From Vreelandella sulfidaeris (lineage in GTDB: Bacteria > Pseudomonadota > Gammaproteobacteria > Pseudomonadales > Halomonadaceae), in NCBI GenBank assembly GCA_007182875.1, contig AP019514.1:3658001-3722000 (forward strand): DNA of 64,000 bases. The letters run 5' to 3'. Under the pieces are notes generated by a model that searched no databases, was not told the origin of the DNA, and worked only from the letters and a program-made list of their open reading frames with translations. Position numbers and translations under genes: made by a program. This document shows, in pieces, positions 1-10,130 of the stretch; position 1 is the stretch's first letter; each line of letters begins with the position of its first letter.

Positions 1-1
1 C

Positions 2-539
2 CGCTGGGACGATGACGCCTATCATCACATCGCTGCCGTCGGGCATGTGGATCTAGGTCAGGGGGCAGAACTCGTGCGTTTCTATCTGGATAACGACACG
101 TGGTTGCAAGCCAATATCGAGAATGGCCAAGTGCTTGAATATAAGCTATTCGACTTTTACCGTGTTACTCATCTCTCGGATGCCGAATTCGATAATTTGA
201 TAAACGGGGAAGATAAACAGCCTGACAGCCTTGGCGCTCAATCGATTCCCCTTCGCCTCTACCTCAGACGAGGCGCGAACATGCACGTATCAGCGGGTTT
301 GGGGTAACAACGATAGCGTTTGGTCGCCACCAGTGATGTTTGAAGAACAGGTGATGACCACCGAGAGCTTAACCGCACGTAGCGTGACACACCACGCCAT
401 GCTCTATGAGCGCACCATCCAAGACGCTGAACGGCTGGAGTACTTATTGCTGAGCGCCGAAGATGATGGTGAAGGCAGCTTTATGCTGGTGCAAAACGTG
501 GGGGTGGATGTGGCCTCCATCGATATCGACGCAATATAA
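2..539 (+). CDS. yjfK: YjfK-like DUF2491 family protein (5' truncated, frameshifted)
   Basis: The reading frame is open to the left edge of the window, so the start lies outside it. The visible part reads RWDDDAYHHIAAVGHVDLG and continues through a hydrophilic, acidic domain typical of DUF2491 (YjfK) proteins, ending VGVDVASIDIDAI. A one-base shift around 245-270 moves the reading frame; both halves together look like one domain. No catalytic motif or membrane segment is visible, and the family has no established biochemical role. The following genes are DUF350, DUF1190 and a glutathionylspermidine synthase-like protein, the same order as E. coli yjfK-yjfL-yjfM-yjfC, which is the strongest support for the call. 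Confidence 0.72.
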
Positions 540-559
540 TCTATAAGGAAACTATCGCC

Positions 560-972
560 ATGGTGAATTATCTGTACGGCCTGCCATCATTTATTGCGTA
601 TCTTGTGACCGCAATTTTGCTGCTCGCCGCCTTTATGTATTGCTACAGCCGGCTTACCCCCACCATGAATGGACATTGATTCGAGAAGGAAACTCGGCCG
701 CCGCTGCCGCTTACGGTGGCTCGATTTTAGGTTTTACCATTCCGCTTTATAGCGCAATGGCGAACTCGATCAACTTTATCGATTTTGTACTCTGGGGCGT
801 GGTTGCCTTTATCGTTCAATTAGGCACCTTTTTTGGCGTGAAACTATTTCTGCGTCAGCAGGGCGAAAGCCTGTCTCAACACATCACCGAAGGCCACCAA
901 GCCTACGGCATTTTAATGGCCAGCGTGGCCGTAGCAGTCGGCTTACTCAATGCCGCTTCGATGACGTGGTAA
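560..972 (+). CDS. yjfL: YjfL-like DUF350 inner-membrane protein (frameshifted)
   Basis: About 137 residues after frame repair, made mostly of hydrophobic helices: an N-terminal one (LPSFIAYLVTAILLLAAFMY), then GGSILGFTIPLYSA, VLWGVVAFIVQLGTFFGV and ILMASVAVAVGLLN. DUF350 proteins are small four-helix inner-membrane proteins of unknown function. The family signature around LTPHHEWTLIREGN is restored only if the C run at about 649-653 gains one base, so the break is a homopolymer frameshift. The ATG at 560 follows an AAGGAAA ribosome site. It lies 20 bp after yjfK and 12 bp before yjfM, consistent with one operon. Confidence 0.82.
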
Positions 973-984
973 AGGAGAGCCTGC

Positions 985-1603
985 ATGTCTAAGCACGATC
1001 ACACCCCCACCTGCCCCGACGTAAACGCAGCGCGCGCTTGTCATTAGCTATGATGGGCGCCAGCGCCTTTGGCCTGCCTGCGGCCAACCGCCCCAGGAAG
1101 AGCAGATCACTGAAATCCAATTCGATCAGCCACGCAGCTTTCAAAGCGTCGAGGAGTGCGTGGAGGAGAATGTCTATACGCGTAGCGCCTGTGAAGACGC
1201 CTACGAAGCCTCGTTGGAAGAGGTGCCACGCTTTAGCACCCTTGAAGAGTGCGAAGCGGAACACGGCGAAGGCGCTTGTACCGCGCCGACCGAAGAGCAA
1301 GCCCAGGCCGCTACCGGCAGCAGCGGCGGCAGCTGGTTTATGCCAGCGATGATGGGCTACATGGTGGGCAGCATGATGTCCAATACCAACCGTGGCCGCT
1401 CCTTTGAGCGGGTGTACCAGGAGCCGGTATATCGCAACCGCCAGAATCAGGGTAACTGGAACACCGCTACCAATCAGGCCACCCAGCGCGTCACCCAGCG
1501 TAATGAGGCAATGCGCAGTTCAGTGGTTCAGAATCGCCGCGCTGCGTCTCAGCGCAGCGGGTTCGGTTCACGCTCTTCGGCCCGGGGCGGCTGGGGCTCC
1601 TAG
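985..1603 (+). CDS. yjfM: YjfM-like DUF1190 lipoprotein (two frameshifts)
   Basis: DUF1190 (YgiB/YjfM) family. The start ATG at 985 follows GGAG. The N-terminus gives a basic stretch RRKRSARLSLAMMGASAFGL, then after repair a lipobox-like A-C-G at about codon 34, suggesting a lipoprotein. The mature part has conserved cysteines (VEECVEEN, RSACEDAY, LEECEAEH, EGACTAPT), a glycine-methionine stretch (MPAMMGYMVGSMMS) and an Arg/Ser-rich tail ending SSARGGWGS. Two one-base losses are inferred: in the C run at about 1003-1007 and near 1076-1080 beside the lipobox. Downstream it is followed 18 bp later by the yjfC-like gene. Confidence 0.82.
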
Positions 1604-1621
1604 CCATTAGCGGATACCACC

Positions 1622-2786
1622 ATGCTGCGAATCGATATCCCTGAACGAAGCAATTGGAAAGCCCTCGCCCATGAGCTGGGCTTTCATTTTCATACCATCG
1701 ACGGAGAGCCTTACTGGAAAGAGGATGCCTACTACCAGTTCACCATGGAACAGGTTGAACGGGACATTGAAGCACCGACTGAAGAGGTGCATGAAATGTG
1801 TATGGAGTTGGTCGATAAAGTCTGCCACTCCAATGCGCTAATGCAGCGCTTAGCACTTCCCGAGCACATGTGGGACAGCATCCATCACTCGTGGAAATCG
1901 GGTCAGCCGCACCTCTACGGACGGATGGATTTTGCTTATTCCGGTGACGGCCCGGCGAAGCTGCTGGAACTCAACTACGACACCTACCTCGCTTTACGAA
2001 GCGGGTTTTTTTCAGTGGGTGTGGCTTGAGCAGGCCATTGCGCAGGGCATCCTGCCTCGCCATGCGGATCAGTACAATTCGATTCAAGAGCGATTAATCA
2101 ATGCCATGGCGCACCTTGGTGACCGCATTGATGCACGCACGCTCTACTTCTCCTGCATCAAAGACAACGCCGAAGAGCGCGCCACCGTGCACTACCTGCA
2201 GGACGTAGCAGTGCAGGCGGGTTTAAAGGCACCGTTTATCTACACCGAAGATATCGGCCTGCTACCCGGCGCGGAGCACTTCGTGGACCTGGATAACCAG
2301 CCTATCCATGCGCTGTTCAAACTCTACCCCTGGGAGGAGATGGCCGATGATGCGTTTGGCGAGCACATTCCACAATTAAATACCCACTGGTTTGAGCCAC
2401 CCTGGAAAGCGGTACTCTCCAACAAAGGTATTTTGCCCCTACTGTGGGAGCACTTTGAGGGCCATCCCAACCTATTGCCAGCTTTTTTCGAGACCGCTGA
2501 CAGCCCACCTTTACCAGCGGGCTGGGTGCGCAAACCGTTCTTCTCAAGGGAAGGCAGTAACGTGGAACTGATTACCCCAACCGGCCAGCGCGAAGCGGTG
2601 GGAGGCCCCTACACCGACAGCCCATGGATCAGACAGGCTTACCATCCGATGCCGCGCTTTGGTAACAATCACGCCTTAATCGGCAGTTGGGTAGTCGGTG
2701 ACCGCGCTTGCGGCATGGGCATCCGTGAAGACGTTGGACGGATCACCAAAGACTCCTCCTGCTTTGTGCCTCATGCGATTGTATAA
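1622..2786 (+). CDS. yjfC: Glutathionylspermidine synthase-like ATP-grasp protein YjfC (frameshifted)
   Basis: About 388 residues after repair, the usual length of the YjfC/YgiC group related to the synthetase domain of glutathionylspermidine synthase. Recognisable family segments include FAYSGDGPAKLLELNYDTPT, GFFQWVWLEQ, ALFKLYPWE, KGILPLLWE, WVRKPFFSREGSNV and the end GIREDVGRITKDSSCFVPH. The fold is ATP-grasp and the proteins are thought to form a peptide-like bond, but the physiological substrate of YjfC-type enzymes is not settled. The frame breaks at about 1983-1986 where one C is missing before CCTACCTCG. It is the last gene of the yjf block; 209 bp follow before the chemotaxis cluster. 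Confidence 0.85.
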
Positions 2787-2843
2787 ACGCAAATACCAAA
2801 TCCCTCCGACAAACGCTGGACATCGCTAGCGAAAAAGCTGAAA

Positions 2844-2920
2844 TCAGGGTAACTAATTTGATTGCTATTCTCGTACTCGTGATTAAAGTAGCAATCATTT
2901 CTCTACTTTCCTTACCCTGA
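2844..2920. repeat. Nested inverted repeats between yjfC and the MCP gene
   Basis: Two perfect 9-bp inverted repeats are nested: outer arms TCAGGGTAA (2844-2852) and TTACCCTGA (2912-2920), inner arms TGATTGCTA (2859-2867) and TAGCAATCA (2889-2897). As RNA this would give a two-tier stem with an asymmetric internal loop and a 21-nt apical loop. There is no T-run after it, so it is not a simple intrinsic terminator; it could be an mRNA 3' end structure for the yjf operon or a leader element of the chemosensory operon. Confidence 0.6.
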
Positions 2921-2995
2921 GCGTTACCCAGCAGCGTTAACATGACAAACCGCTGCGCTATCAGGGCCACCGTTTATTTTGGAGCAACGGCGAAC

Positions 2996-5018
2996 ATGAT
3001 GGCGCGCTGGCAATCCCTACCTATAAGGCTTCGGTTATTTCTCTCTTTTGGGACAGTCTTAGCGCTTGCGATGCTCCTGGCGCTTTATCTTCAAGCTCGC
3101 ACCCATAGCCAAGCGCGGCTGGACAACCTGCTGCATCAAGAGCTACCGGCTCAGGTGGAAGGCCTTGCTGCTCATATTAACCTTAGCCTTAGTCAGGACT
3201 TGGCCATTTCTGAGAGCCTTGCCAATAGCTACTTTATCGAACGGTGGGTTAGGGATGGGCTGCCTCAAGAGCGCCAGGGAGAAGTCACGGCTTACTTAAC
3301 ACGGCTGATGACGCAGCTGGAAACCGAACTGCTTTTTATTGCCGCGCAGTATCAGGGACAAGGCTACTATTTTCAGCTTCGCAATGGTGAATTTCTACAG
3401 CGCACTATCCAGCCCCCTGGCAACGACGATGACTGGTACTACCGCTTTACTGACAGCGATGCTGCTTATGAATTGAATTTAGATAGCGATACATTCTCGC
3501 CCAATGATGCCTTTGTCTATGTTAATTACCGAAGCGCGTTAGATGCGCCTAACGGGCGACCGCTGGTCGTGGCCGGAGCAGGGTTAGATCTTTCCGAAAT
3601 GGCCACTTTAATTGAAGACTTTCGGCTAGGCGATAATGGCCGCGCCTCTTTGCTGAGCCCCGAAGGAGAGTTGCTTGTTCGCAGTGGCGAAACCGTTCTT
3701 AGTGAAGAGGCAGCAGAATCCTTAACGGATCAAGCGTCACAACACTTGCTAAGAGGCGACCAACTGCAAGTAAACGAAATTGAACGCGACGGCCAAACAT
3801 TGCTGATGAGTACGCTCTGGCTACCGGAGCTACAGCGCTACCTGATGGTCGAAGTCGATAAAGAGGCGTACCTGTCGGCAAGCCGTGATCGCTTTCTGGA
3901 ATCCAGTGGTATTGGTCTACTCATTTTGTTAGTGGGGTTGCTGGTGCTCTACCCGCTGACCGGTAAGCTTATTCATCCCTTGATTGATTTCCAGCGTCAG
4001 CTTAAAGCTATTACCCACAGCCTGGACCTATCCCGGCGTGTCAGCACCGACGACAAAGCAGAACTTGGCGACTTGGCCAACCAGACAAATGAGCTTCTTG
4101 AACGCCTCTCCCGCGCTATTGCGGCGGTAGCCAAAATTCTCAAGCACTGACGCAGGTAGCCGATCGCTTGGCCAAGACGGCTGGGCTCTCCGGCGTACAT
4201 GGCAGTGATATTGATCATGAAGTTAGCCAAACGATGGCGGCGGCGGTAGAAGAAATGGCCTCTTCGGTAGCCGAAATCACCTCCACCATGGAAGAGCTTT
4301 CCACTTCATCGACCCAAATAGCCGATCACTCTCAATCGGTGGTCGATGTGGCCAACCAAACGCTAGAACGCAGCCGTAAAGGCAGTACGGCCATGCAGCT
4401 GCTACAGTCAAAAATGCAGGATATACGTAGCGACAGCGAACAGAGCCTGGCCGAAATCATGACGCTGGGAGCAAAGTCCAAACAGATCAATAAGGTCATG
4501 GAGCTGATCAACACCCTGGCCGCCCAGACCAAACTGATCGCTTTTAATGCTGCCCTGGAAGCCTCTAGTGCGGGGGGAGTCAGGTCGACGCTTTTCAGTT
4601 GTCGCTAGCGAGATACGCCGCCTGGCGGATAGTGTCACCGATTCCACCCAAGAGATTGAAGGACATACTGATGATATTCAGACAGCGATCAATCGCTTGG
4701 TAGTGGCCTCTGAAAAAGGCGCCAGCTCAATTGAGCAGGGTGTTGAGGCAAGCATTAGCACAGCGCAAGATCTGGAAGCGCTGCTCAAGGCGGCTAGTCA
4801 AACCAGCAGTGCGGCTCAGCAGATATCGCTCTCCACCCAGCAGCAAAAAAACGGCCAGTAGTCAGGTGGTCTTGGCGCTGCGCGATATCGATACGGCAAG
4901 TTCACGCAACGCGCATTCGGTACGCAGCATTACCGACATCAGCCAGGATATGATTCATATGTCCGCTGAGCTTAATGCGCTGGTGCAGGAGTTCACTCTA
5001 ACTAATAAAGATCGCTGA
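2996..5018 (+). CDS. Methyl-accepting chemotaxis protein heading the chemosensory operon (frameshifted)
   Basis: About 674 residues. TM1 is near residues 10-32 (LRLFLSFGTVLALAMLLALY); a periplasmic sensor domain of about 280 residues follows, then TM2 (IGLLILLVGLLVLYPLTG), a HAMP-like linker (IDFQRQLKAITHSLDLSRRV) and a methyl-accepting signalling domain with the hairpin segment KVMELINTLAAQTKLIAFNA. The ATG at 2996 is preferred over 2942 because GGAG sits just upstream at about 2982. Frames change in the A run near 4132, the G6 run near 4575 and the A7 run near 4850. The C-terminus (FTLTNKDR) lacks a CheR-docking pentapeptide. It is followed 13 bp later by cheB; probably the receptor for this cluster. 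Confidence 0.9.
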
Positions 5019-5031
5019 TCAAGGATACCGG

Positions 5032-6100
5032 ATGAGCGTAATTCGGGTAGTCATTGCCGACGATAGCCAGGTAGCCCGCGACGTGCTACGCGATATCCTC
5101 AGCCGAGACGGTGATATTGAGATCGCGGGTGAAGCCACCAATGGCCGTGAGGCGGTAGAGCTTGCCAAGCGCTTAGCGCCCCAACTGATCACCATGGATC
5201 TCAACATGCCGGTCATGGATGGCCTGAGTGCGATCGAAGAGATCATGTACCACAAAGGGATACCCATCCTGGTGGTAAGCGACCGTTCAGATGCACAAAC
5301 GGCTTATCGCGCGCTTGAAGCAGGCGCGCTTGAAGTGATGCCTAAACCGACGTTCGAAGCGTCAGACGCTGAGCGCCTGCTAGAGCGCGTACGCCTGCTC
5401 GCGGGTGTGGCGGTGATCACTCGCCTACGGCGGCGCAGTTTAGCAACTGCCTATGCGCCTCCCATACCTACACTAACCACCGCAACACAGAGTATTCCAC
5501 GTGACTTTCAGCATGTCATCGCCATCGCTTGCTCGACCGGCGGCCCTCAAGCATTAGTGCGTTTATTGAGACCACTTCCCGCCGATTTTCCAGCTCCTAT
5601 TGTGATCGCTCAACATATCAGCCATGGCTTTATTGATGGCATGGCACAGTGGCTGGCATCGCTGTGTACCATGCCGGTTAGTGTTGGCCAAGAAGGTGAG
5701 CAGCTACGCCCAGGGCATATATATCTTTCACCTTCCGAACGTGATTTATGCGTATCCCCACGCCATCGCTTCCAGCTCCAGCCCAGCCCCGAAAAATCCC
5801 CTGTATCACCCTAGCTGCGATGTTCTTCTGCAGAGTGTCGCCACGGTCTATGGCAGTGACGCCATTGGCATTATTTTGACCGGCATGGGCCGGGATGGTG
5901 TGAATGGCATGCGGGCTATTTACCAGGCTGGTGGCACCACCTTCGCTCAAGATGAAAATAGCTCGGTTATTTATGGCATGAACCAGGAAGCGGTCAATGC
6001 AGGCGTTATTCAGTATGAACTGCCACTTGAAGATTTCGCGCATCGACTGCTTCGCGATGTGTGCGGCTATGTCGCTAGCCGACCGGAGCCTTTGGCATGA
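5032..6100 (+). CDS. cheB: Chemotaxis response regulator protein-glutamate methylesterase CheB (frameshifted)
   Basis: About 356 residues. The N-terminal receiver shows the acidic pair D10-D11, the phospho-acceptor D56 in TMDLNMPVMDG, and the conserved lysine in VMPKPTF. The C-terminal methylesterase has its Ser in ACSTGGPQAL, His in AQHISHGFIDGMAQWL and Asp region in ILTGMGRDGVNGM. It would remove methyl groups from receptor glutamates when phosphorylated by the adjacent CheA. One C appears lost in the C run near 5797-5800. The stop overlaps the start of cheR (ATGA at 6097), indicating translational coupling. Confidence 0.93.
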
Positions 6101-6946
6101 GCGCGTTTGCCCCCTTTAAAACTCTCGTTTATAAACGCTGCGGTTTACATCTTGAGGGCTTAGCCGAAGCCCGGCTCTTACGGGCGGTCACCAGTTTACA
6201 AGCCATAACAGAGCTAACCGACACCACACAACTCCTCGACAAATTAACCAGCGATCCAACTCTGTTCGATCAGTTTGTCAGTCAGTTGACGGTTAACGAA
6301 ACCTATTTTGTCGCGAGCCTGATGCTTTGAACTGGCTGGTCAACGCCTATTTACCTCAACGCTTAGCCGCTGGGAAGGCACCGCTATCCATCTTCAGCGC
6401 AGGCTGCTCTTCCGGTGAAGAGCCCTATAGCGTTGCTATGTTGCTCTATGAGCGCTTCGGTGAGCGCGCCAGAACGCTGTTCAATCTATCCGGTGGCGAC
6501 CTGGATCACCAAGTCCTCGTCAAGGCACGCCAAGCTGTTTATGGGGCATGGCATTTCGTGCCCTCTCGCCCACCTTTAAAGCGCGTTACTTCAGCCCCTA
6601 TGAAGGCCGTTTTAAGCTCAATGAGGCGCTACGGCAATGGGTTACCTTTCGTCCTTTTAACCTGCTAAGCGCCAATGAGAACAGCCCCGGCGGTCCTTTT
6701 GATGTCATCTTGTTTCGTAACGTATCGATCTACTTTGACGAGCCGACCCGACGCCGTATTCACCAGCAGCTTAGTCAATTATTAAAACCGAATGGCATTT
6801 TACTCTGCGGCGTTACCGAAATTTTGGGTAATGATCTCGGCATTTTTGAACTGGCCGAAGCTCAGGGTATTTTATTTCCGCTCCGCGAAACAGCCCGCGA
6901 CCTCAACGGCAGCCTCCCCAACGTTTTCCTGGCTCGACATGGGTAA
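6097..6946 (+). CDS. cheR: Chemotaxis protein methyltransferase CheR (two frameshifts)
   Basis: About 283 residues, normal for CheR. The N-terminal helical part carries the family motif TVNETYF; the SAM-binding domain has IFSAGCSSGEEPYS (motif I) and the later FDVILFRNVSIYFDEP. It methylates glutamates of MCPs with S-adenosylmethionine. Frame breaks lie near 6310 (after TYFV) and near 6548-6552 (TGG run in YGAWAF). The last codons overlap the next gene by 8 bp (6939-6946). CheR and the TPR protein that follows may really be one fused polypeptide, as in WspC-type proteins. Confidence 0.9.
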
Positions 6947-7499
6947 CAAGGGCGATGTTAGCGTTGAGAATAGCGATCAATTAGCCAGCACAGTTGACGA
7001 CAAACCAGCCGCATCACTCGAGCAAGAAACAGAAAACGAGAAGGCAGCAAGCTTTACCCAGCAACTGCATACCGCGCATCAACTGCTCAATCAAAACGCC
7101 TTCGATGAAGCTGCCTCGTTGCTAAAGACACTGTTAACACAGCAGCCATGGTCAGTTGATGCACTGGTGTTAGCAGGTTTAGTCGCTCGTTGGCAGCAAC
7201 AGCCCCGCATAGCACGTGAACACTTTAAACGGGCCATCTACGTCATGCCGGAGTGCTGGCCAGCGCACTTTTATTTAGCGGAGCTTTATCGCCAGGGCGA
7301 ACTGACCGACGAACCCCTCCAACGTCAACGTCGCTATGCTGGCGTCGTTCGCTTGCTTTCGGCCGACCCCACCTCGAATGGTGGGCTGGGCACCATCGCA
7401 CCGCCGCTTCCACCAGGCGATGCGCGCTTTCTGGCTGAGCGTCACCTGAAAGCAGTCAACACTACACTGGCAACGTCCAGTGATTCACAGGGAGTGTAA
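6939..7499 (+). CDS. Tetratricopeptide-repeat protein of the chemosensory cluster
   Basis: About 186 residues from ATG 6939. An acidic, low-complexity N-terminus leads into TPR-like helices (FTQQLHTAHQLLNQNAFDEA, LVLAGLVARWQQQPRIAREH, ECWPAHFYLAELYRQGEL) and an end resembling the C-terminal part of CheR-TPR proteins (YAGVVRLLSADP). TPR domains in these systems mediate protein interaction, possibly with receptors. No good ribosome site precedes 6939 and the gene overlaps cheR, so a missing base near 6941 joining it to CheR is a real alternative. A cheA homologue starts 5 bp after its stop. Confidence 0.75.
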   Translation: MGNKGDVSVENSDQLASTVDDKPAASLEQETENEKAASFTQQLHTAHQLLNQNAFDEAASLLKTLLTQQPWSVDALVLAGLVARWQQQPRIAREHFKRAIYVMPECWPAHFYLAELYRQGELTDEPLQRQRRYAGVVRLLSADPTSNGGLGTIAPPLPPGDARFLAERHLKAVNTTLATSSDSQGV

Positions 7500-7503
7500 T
7501 AGT

Positions 7504-9659
7504 ATGGCGCTGGATATTCGCCGTTTTATACAGCGCTTTGTGGAAGAGGCAGCAGATCAACTGCCCGCTTGCGCGAAGGAATCAACGCATTGGAGCAGGG
7601 CTATGCCGATCGCGAACAGATCAACGAATTGTTCCGCGCAGCGCATACCCTGAAAGGCTCGTCGCGCATGCTTAAGCTGACGCCTATTACGGCGTTGGCG
7701 CATAGCACTGAAGAGTTGCTAAGCGCTCTGCGCGACGAAACCCTGCCATAACGCCTGAGATTATCAGTCTGCTAAATCAAGCAGTCGATGATCTTACAGA
7801 CTTTGTCAGTCAATTAGCCGAAGGGGCAACGGGAGAGGAATTATCCGCAGTTGATGAGACATTGTGTAGCGCGCTTGAAAACGCGGCTCATGGTCAAACC
7901 CAACCCAGCCTGCCGGTCTCCGCTGCACCTCCAACGCAATCTTCCCTGGCTAAGTCTTCTACAGCTACGTCTTCTACAGCTATATCTTCTACTGCTACAT
8001 CTTCACCCCCCTTCCGCGCTAGCCTCCGAAAGCGAGTTACGACTAAGCGATACCGTTCGGGTTCGCTTAGACCGATTGGACGATGTAATTCGGTTGATGG
8101 GTGAAGTCCTTTCTGGCCATCATCACTTACATTCGTTAGTTGACCAAGCTCGAGAGCTATGTGCCACACTTCCTATCGAGCAGCAGGTGCCCTTTCACGC
8201 CTTTAACCGTGAACTGAAAGATAGTGTTTTAACCCATGATTCGCTGATGAGCGACGTGCATGACCGAGCGCTACAGATGCGCATGCTGCCGCTAAGCGTG
8301 GTGTTTGACCCGCTCGCGAAGATGTCTCGTGAATTAGCTCAATCCCTCGGAAAGCAGGTCGACTGTCGTGTACGCGGCAGCGAAATCGAACTTGATCGCC
8401 AGATGATTGATCGCCTGTCTGATCCACTCATCCACCTGCTGCGTAATGCGCTGGATCATGGCGTAGAGACGCCTTTGGTACGACAAGCTGCGGGCAAACC
8501 ACTTCGTGGCCAGTTGAAGATTGAAGCGTGGCAAGATGCTGGCTGGGTGGTGGTTGAGATGCATGACGACGGAGCGGGCATTGCGCTTGATGCGGTGCGT
8601 CAGAAAGCGCTCGCCAAACAGCTCATCACTGAAGAACAGTTGAATGCACTCAGCGAACAGGAAACCCTAGAACTGATTTTTCCTGCCCGGCTTTTCTACC
8701 AAAAGCATGATTACTGATTTTTCTGGGCGCGGTGTCGGCATGGATGTGGTGAAACGCACCGTAGTCGACGAACTTAACGGCGATTTACAGCTTGCCTGCG
8801 AACGTGGCCGCGGCACACGCTTTACCATGCGTCTGCCTTTATCACTAGCGATGATGCGGGTGCTGCTGGTCAGCGTCGGCGGTATGAAACTAGGCGTAAC
8901 AGCGCCTTATGTATCAGAGCTAGTGGAGTGTTCGGCTGAGTCTTTAATTGAAGCGGCTGGCCAGCGCACGCTAATTTTACGCAATGAATTTGTCCCCGTC
9001 GTATCGCTTGCGCACTTGCTTGAACTTCCCGCTAGTAGCGTTACCGACACCACCTTACTGCTGGTCGTCCATCAGCGGCATCAAAAGCTCGCTTTAATTA
9101 TTGATTCATTGATTGATGAACGCGACATGGTCATCAAGCCGTTGCCCACGCACCTACACCATTTGCCTCTGGTATCAGGCATGGTCTCGATGGGCCGCAA
9201 CACACTCGTAAGTCTACTGCATGTACCCGCGCTGTTAGAGCTTACCCGCCGCACTGCGCAGCGCTCTGGCGCTGAGCGCACAGCAGCCACTATTGCGCAG
9301 CGAATTTTAGTGGTCGACGACTCACTAAATACTCGCGAAATAGAAAAAGACGTGCTTGAAGCGTGGGGCTATCACGTCACGCTGGCTGAAAATGGTCGCG
9401 ACGGATTAGCCAAAGCACTGGCCGAGCCATTTGATGCAGTGCTTACTGACGTTGAAATGCCGATAATGGATGGCTTTGCGCTGACAGCAAGACTGCGCGA
9501 AAATGAAGTTTACCGTCATCGACCGATTATTATTATCACCTCACGAGAAAAGAGGCTGATCGCCGACGCGGCATAGAAGTCGGTGCCGACGCTTATATCG
9601 TTAAAGGCAGCTTTGATCAGAATAATTTAGTAGAGACACTGCAAGCCCTGCTGGGGTAA
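7504..9659 (+). CDS. cheA: Hybrid chemotaxis histidine kinase CheA-REC (multiple frameshifts)
   Basis: About 718 residues. Domains in order: Hpt with phospho-His in AAHTLKGSSRM (His codon 7644-7646); Ser/Thr/Ala linker; dimerisation and HATPase domain with the N-box HLLRNALDHGVETP, G1 DDGAGI and G2 GRGVGMDVV; CheW-like coupling domain; C-terminal receiver with DD pair in ILVVDDSLNTRE and phospho-acceptor in VLTDVEMPIMDG. It phosphorylates CheB, its own receiver and probably the downstream receivers. Breaks are inferred near 7563, 7747, 8007-8012 (C6 run), 8685 and 9560. The fused receiver is typical of WspE-like or alternative-function chemosensory kinases rather than of flagellar CheA. Confidence 0.92.
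7955..7999 (+). repeat. 15-bp tandem repeat in the CheA linker
   Basis: Three 15-bp units encode SSTAT, SSTAI and SSTAT in the region between the Hpt and catalytic domains of CheA. The repeat probably varies in number without affecting folding, since it lies in a flexible linker. Confidence 0.85.
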
Positions 9660-9700
9660 CCGTAAATGTCACTCAGAAAACAACCATCACGAGGTAATAA

Positions 9701-10057
9701 ATGCATATCCTGGTCGTAGACGACGATCCACTGGCAGGGGAAATGACGGCAGCACTGCTTGAGTCACAAGGTCATACAGCCTCACTGGCCTGTGATGCAA
9801 TGGAAGCCGTCGACCAGTTAGATGCTCGCAACGATATCGGGCTGATTATCAGCGATATGCACATGCCTCTGATCAGTGGGTTAGCGCTTTTGGCGATGCT
9901 CAGAGAGCAGGATAACCACCTGCCCTTTATTTTGCTCACTGGGGATACTCCGGATGAGGCACTTTGTCGGACACCTGGCCTCAGCGCTTGTTTAAGTAAA
10001 GACGCAGAATTAGCTTCCAGCCTGGCAGCAGCCGTTAATCAAGCGCTCGTCCGGTAA
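9701..10057 (+). CDS. Stand-alone response regulator receiver protein
   Basis: 118 residues, a single receiver domain with no output domain. Acidic triad D7-D8-D9, phospho-acceptor D52 in IISDMHMPLISG, conserved Thr in ILLTGD and a Lys in CLSKDAE. It has CheY size, but it lies between a hybrid CheA and a GGDEF-bearing protein, so it may act as a phosphate sink or relay rather than a flagellar switch regulator. No frame break is visible. It begins 41 bp after cheA and is preceded by AGGTAATAA. Confidence 0.88.
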   Translation: MHILVVDDDPLAGEMTAALLESQGHTASLACDAMEAVDQLDARNDIGLIISDMHMPLISGLALLAMLREQDNHLPFILLTGDTPDEALCRTPGLSACLSKDAELASSLAAAVNQALVR

Positions 10058-10130
10058 GCAATCTTGTTGGGATAGCAGGGATAAAGAATGGAATGGATCG
10101 CCGCTTTCGATCACTCACGTAGGTAGTTTG

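Noticed and set aside
2942..2995. Upstream ATG for the first MCP (MTNRCAIRATVYFG)
   Set aside because: No ribosome site precedes it, and the 18 extra residues are not typical before the TM1 segment; GGAG favours 2996.
9701..10057. Naming the stand-alone receiver cheY
   Set aside because: Single receivers cannot be told from CheY by length alone, and the neighbourhood points to a c-di-GMP output rather than a flagellar switch.
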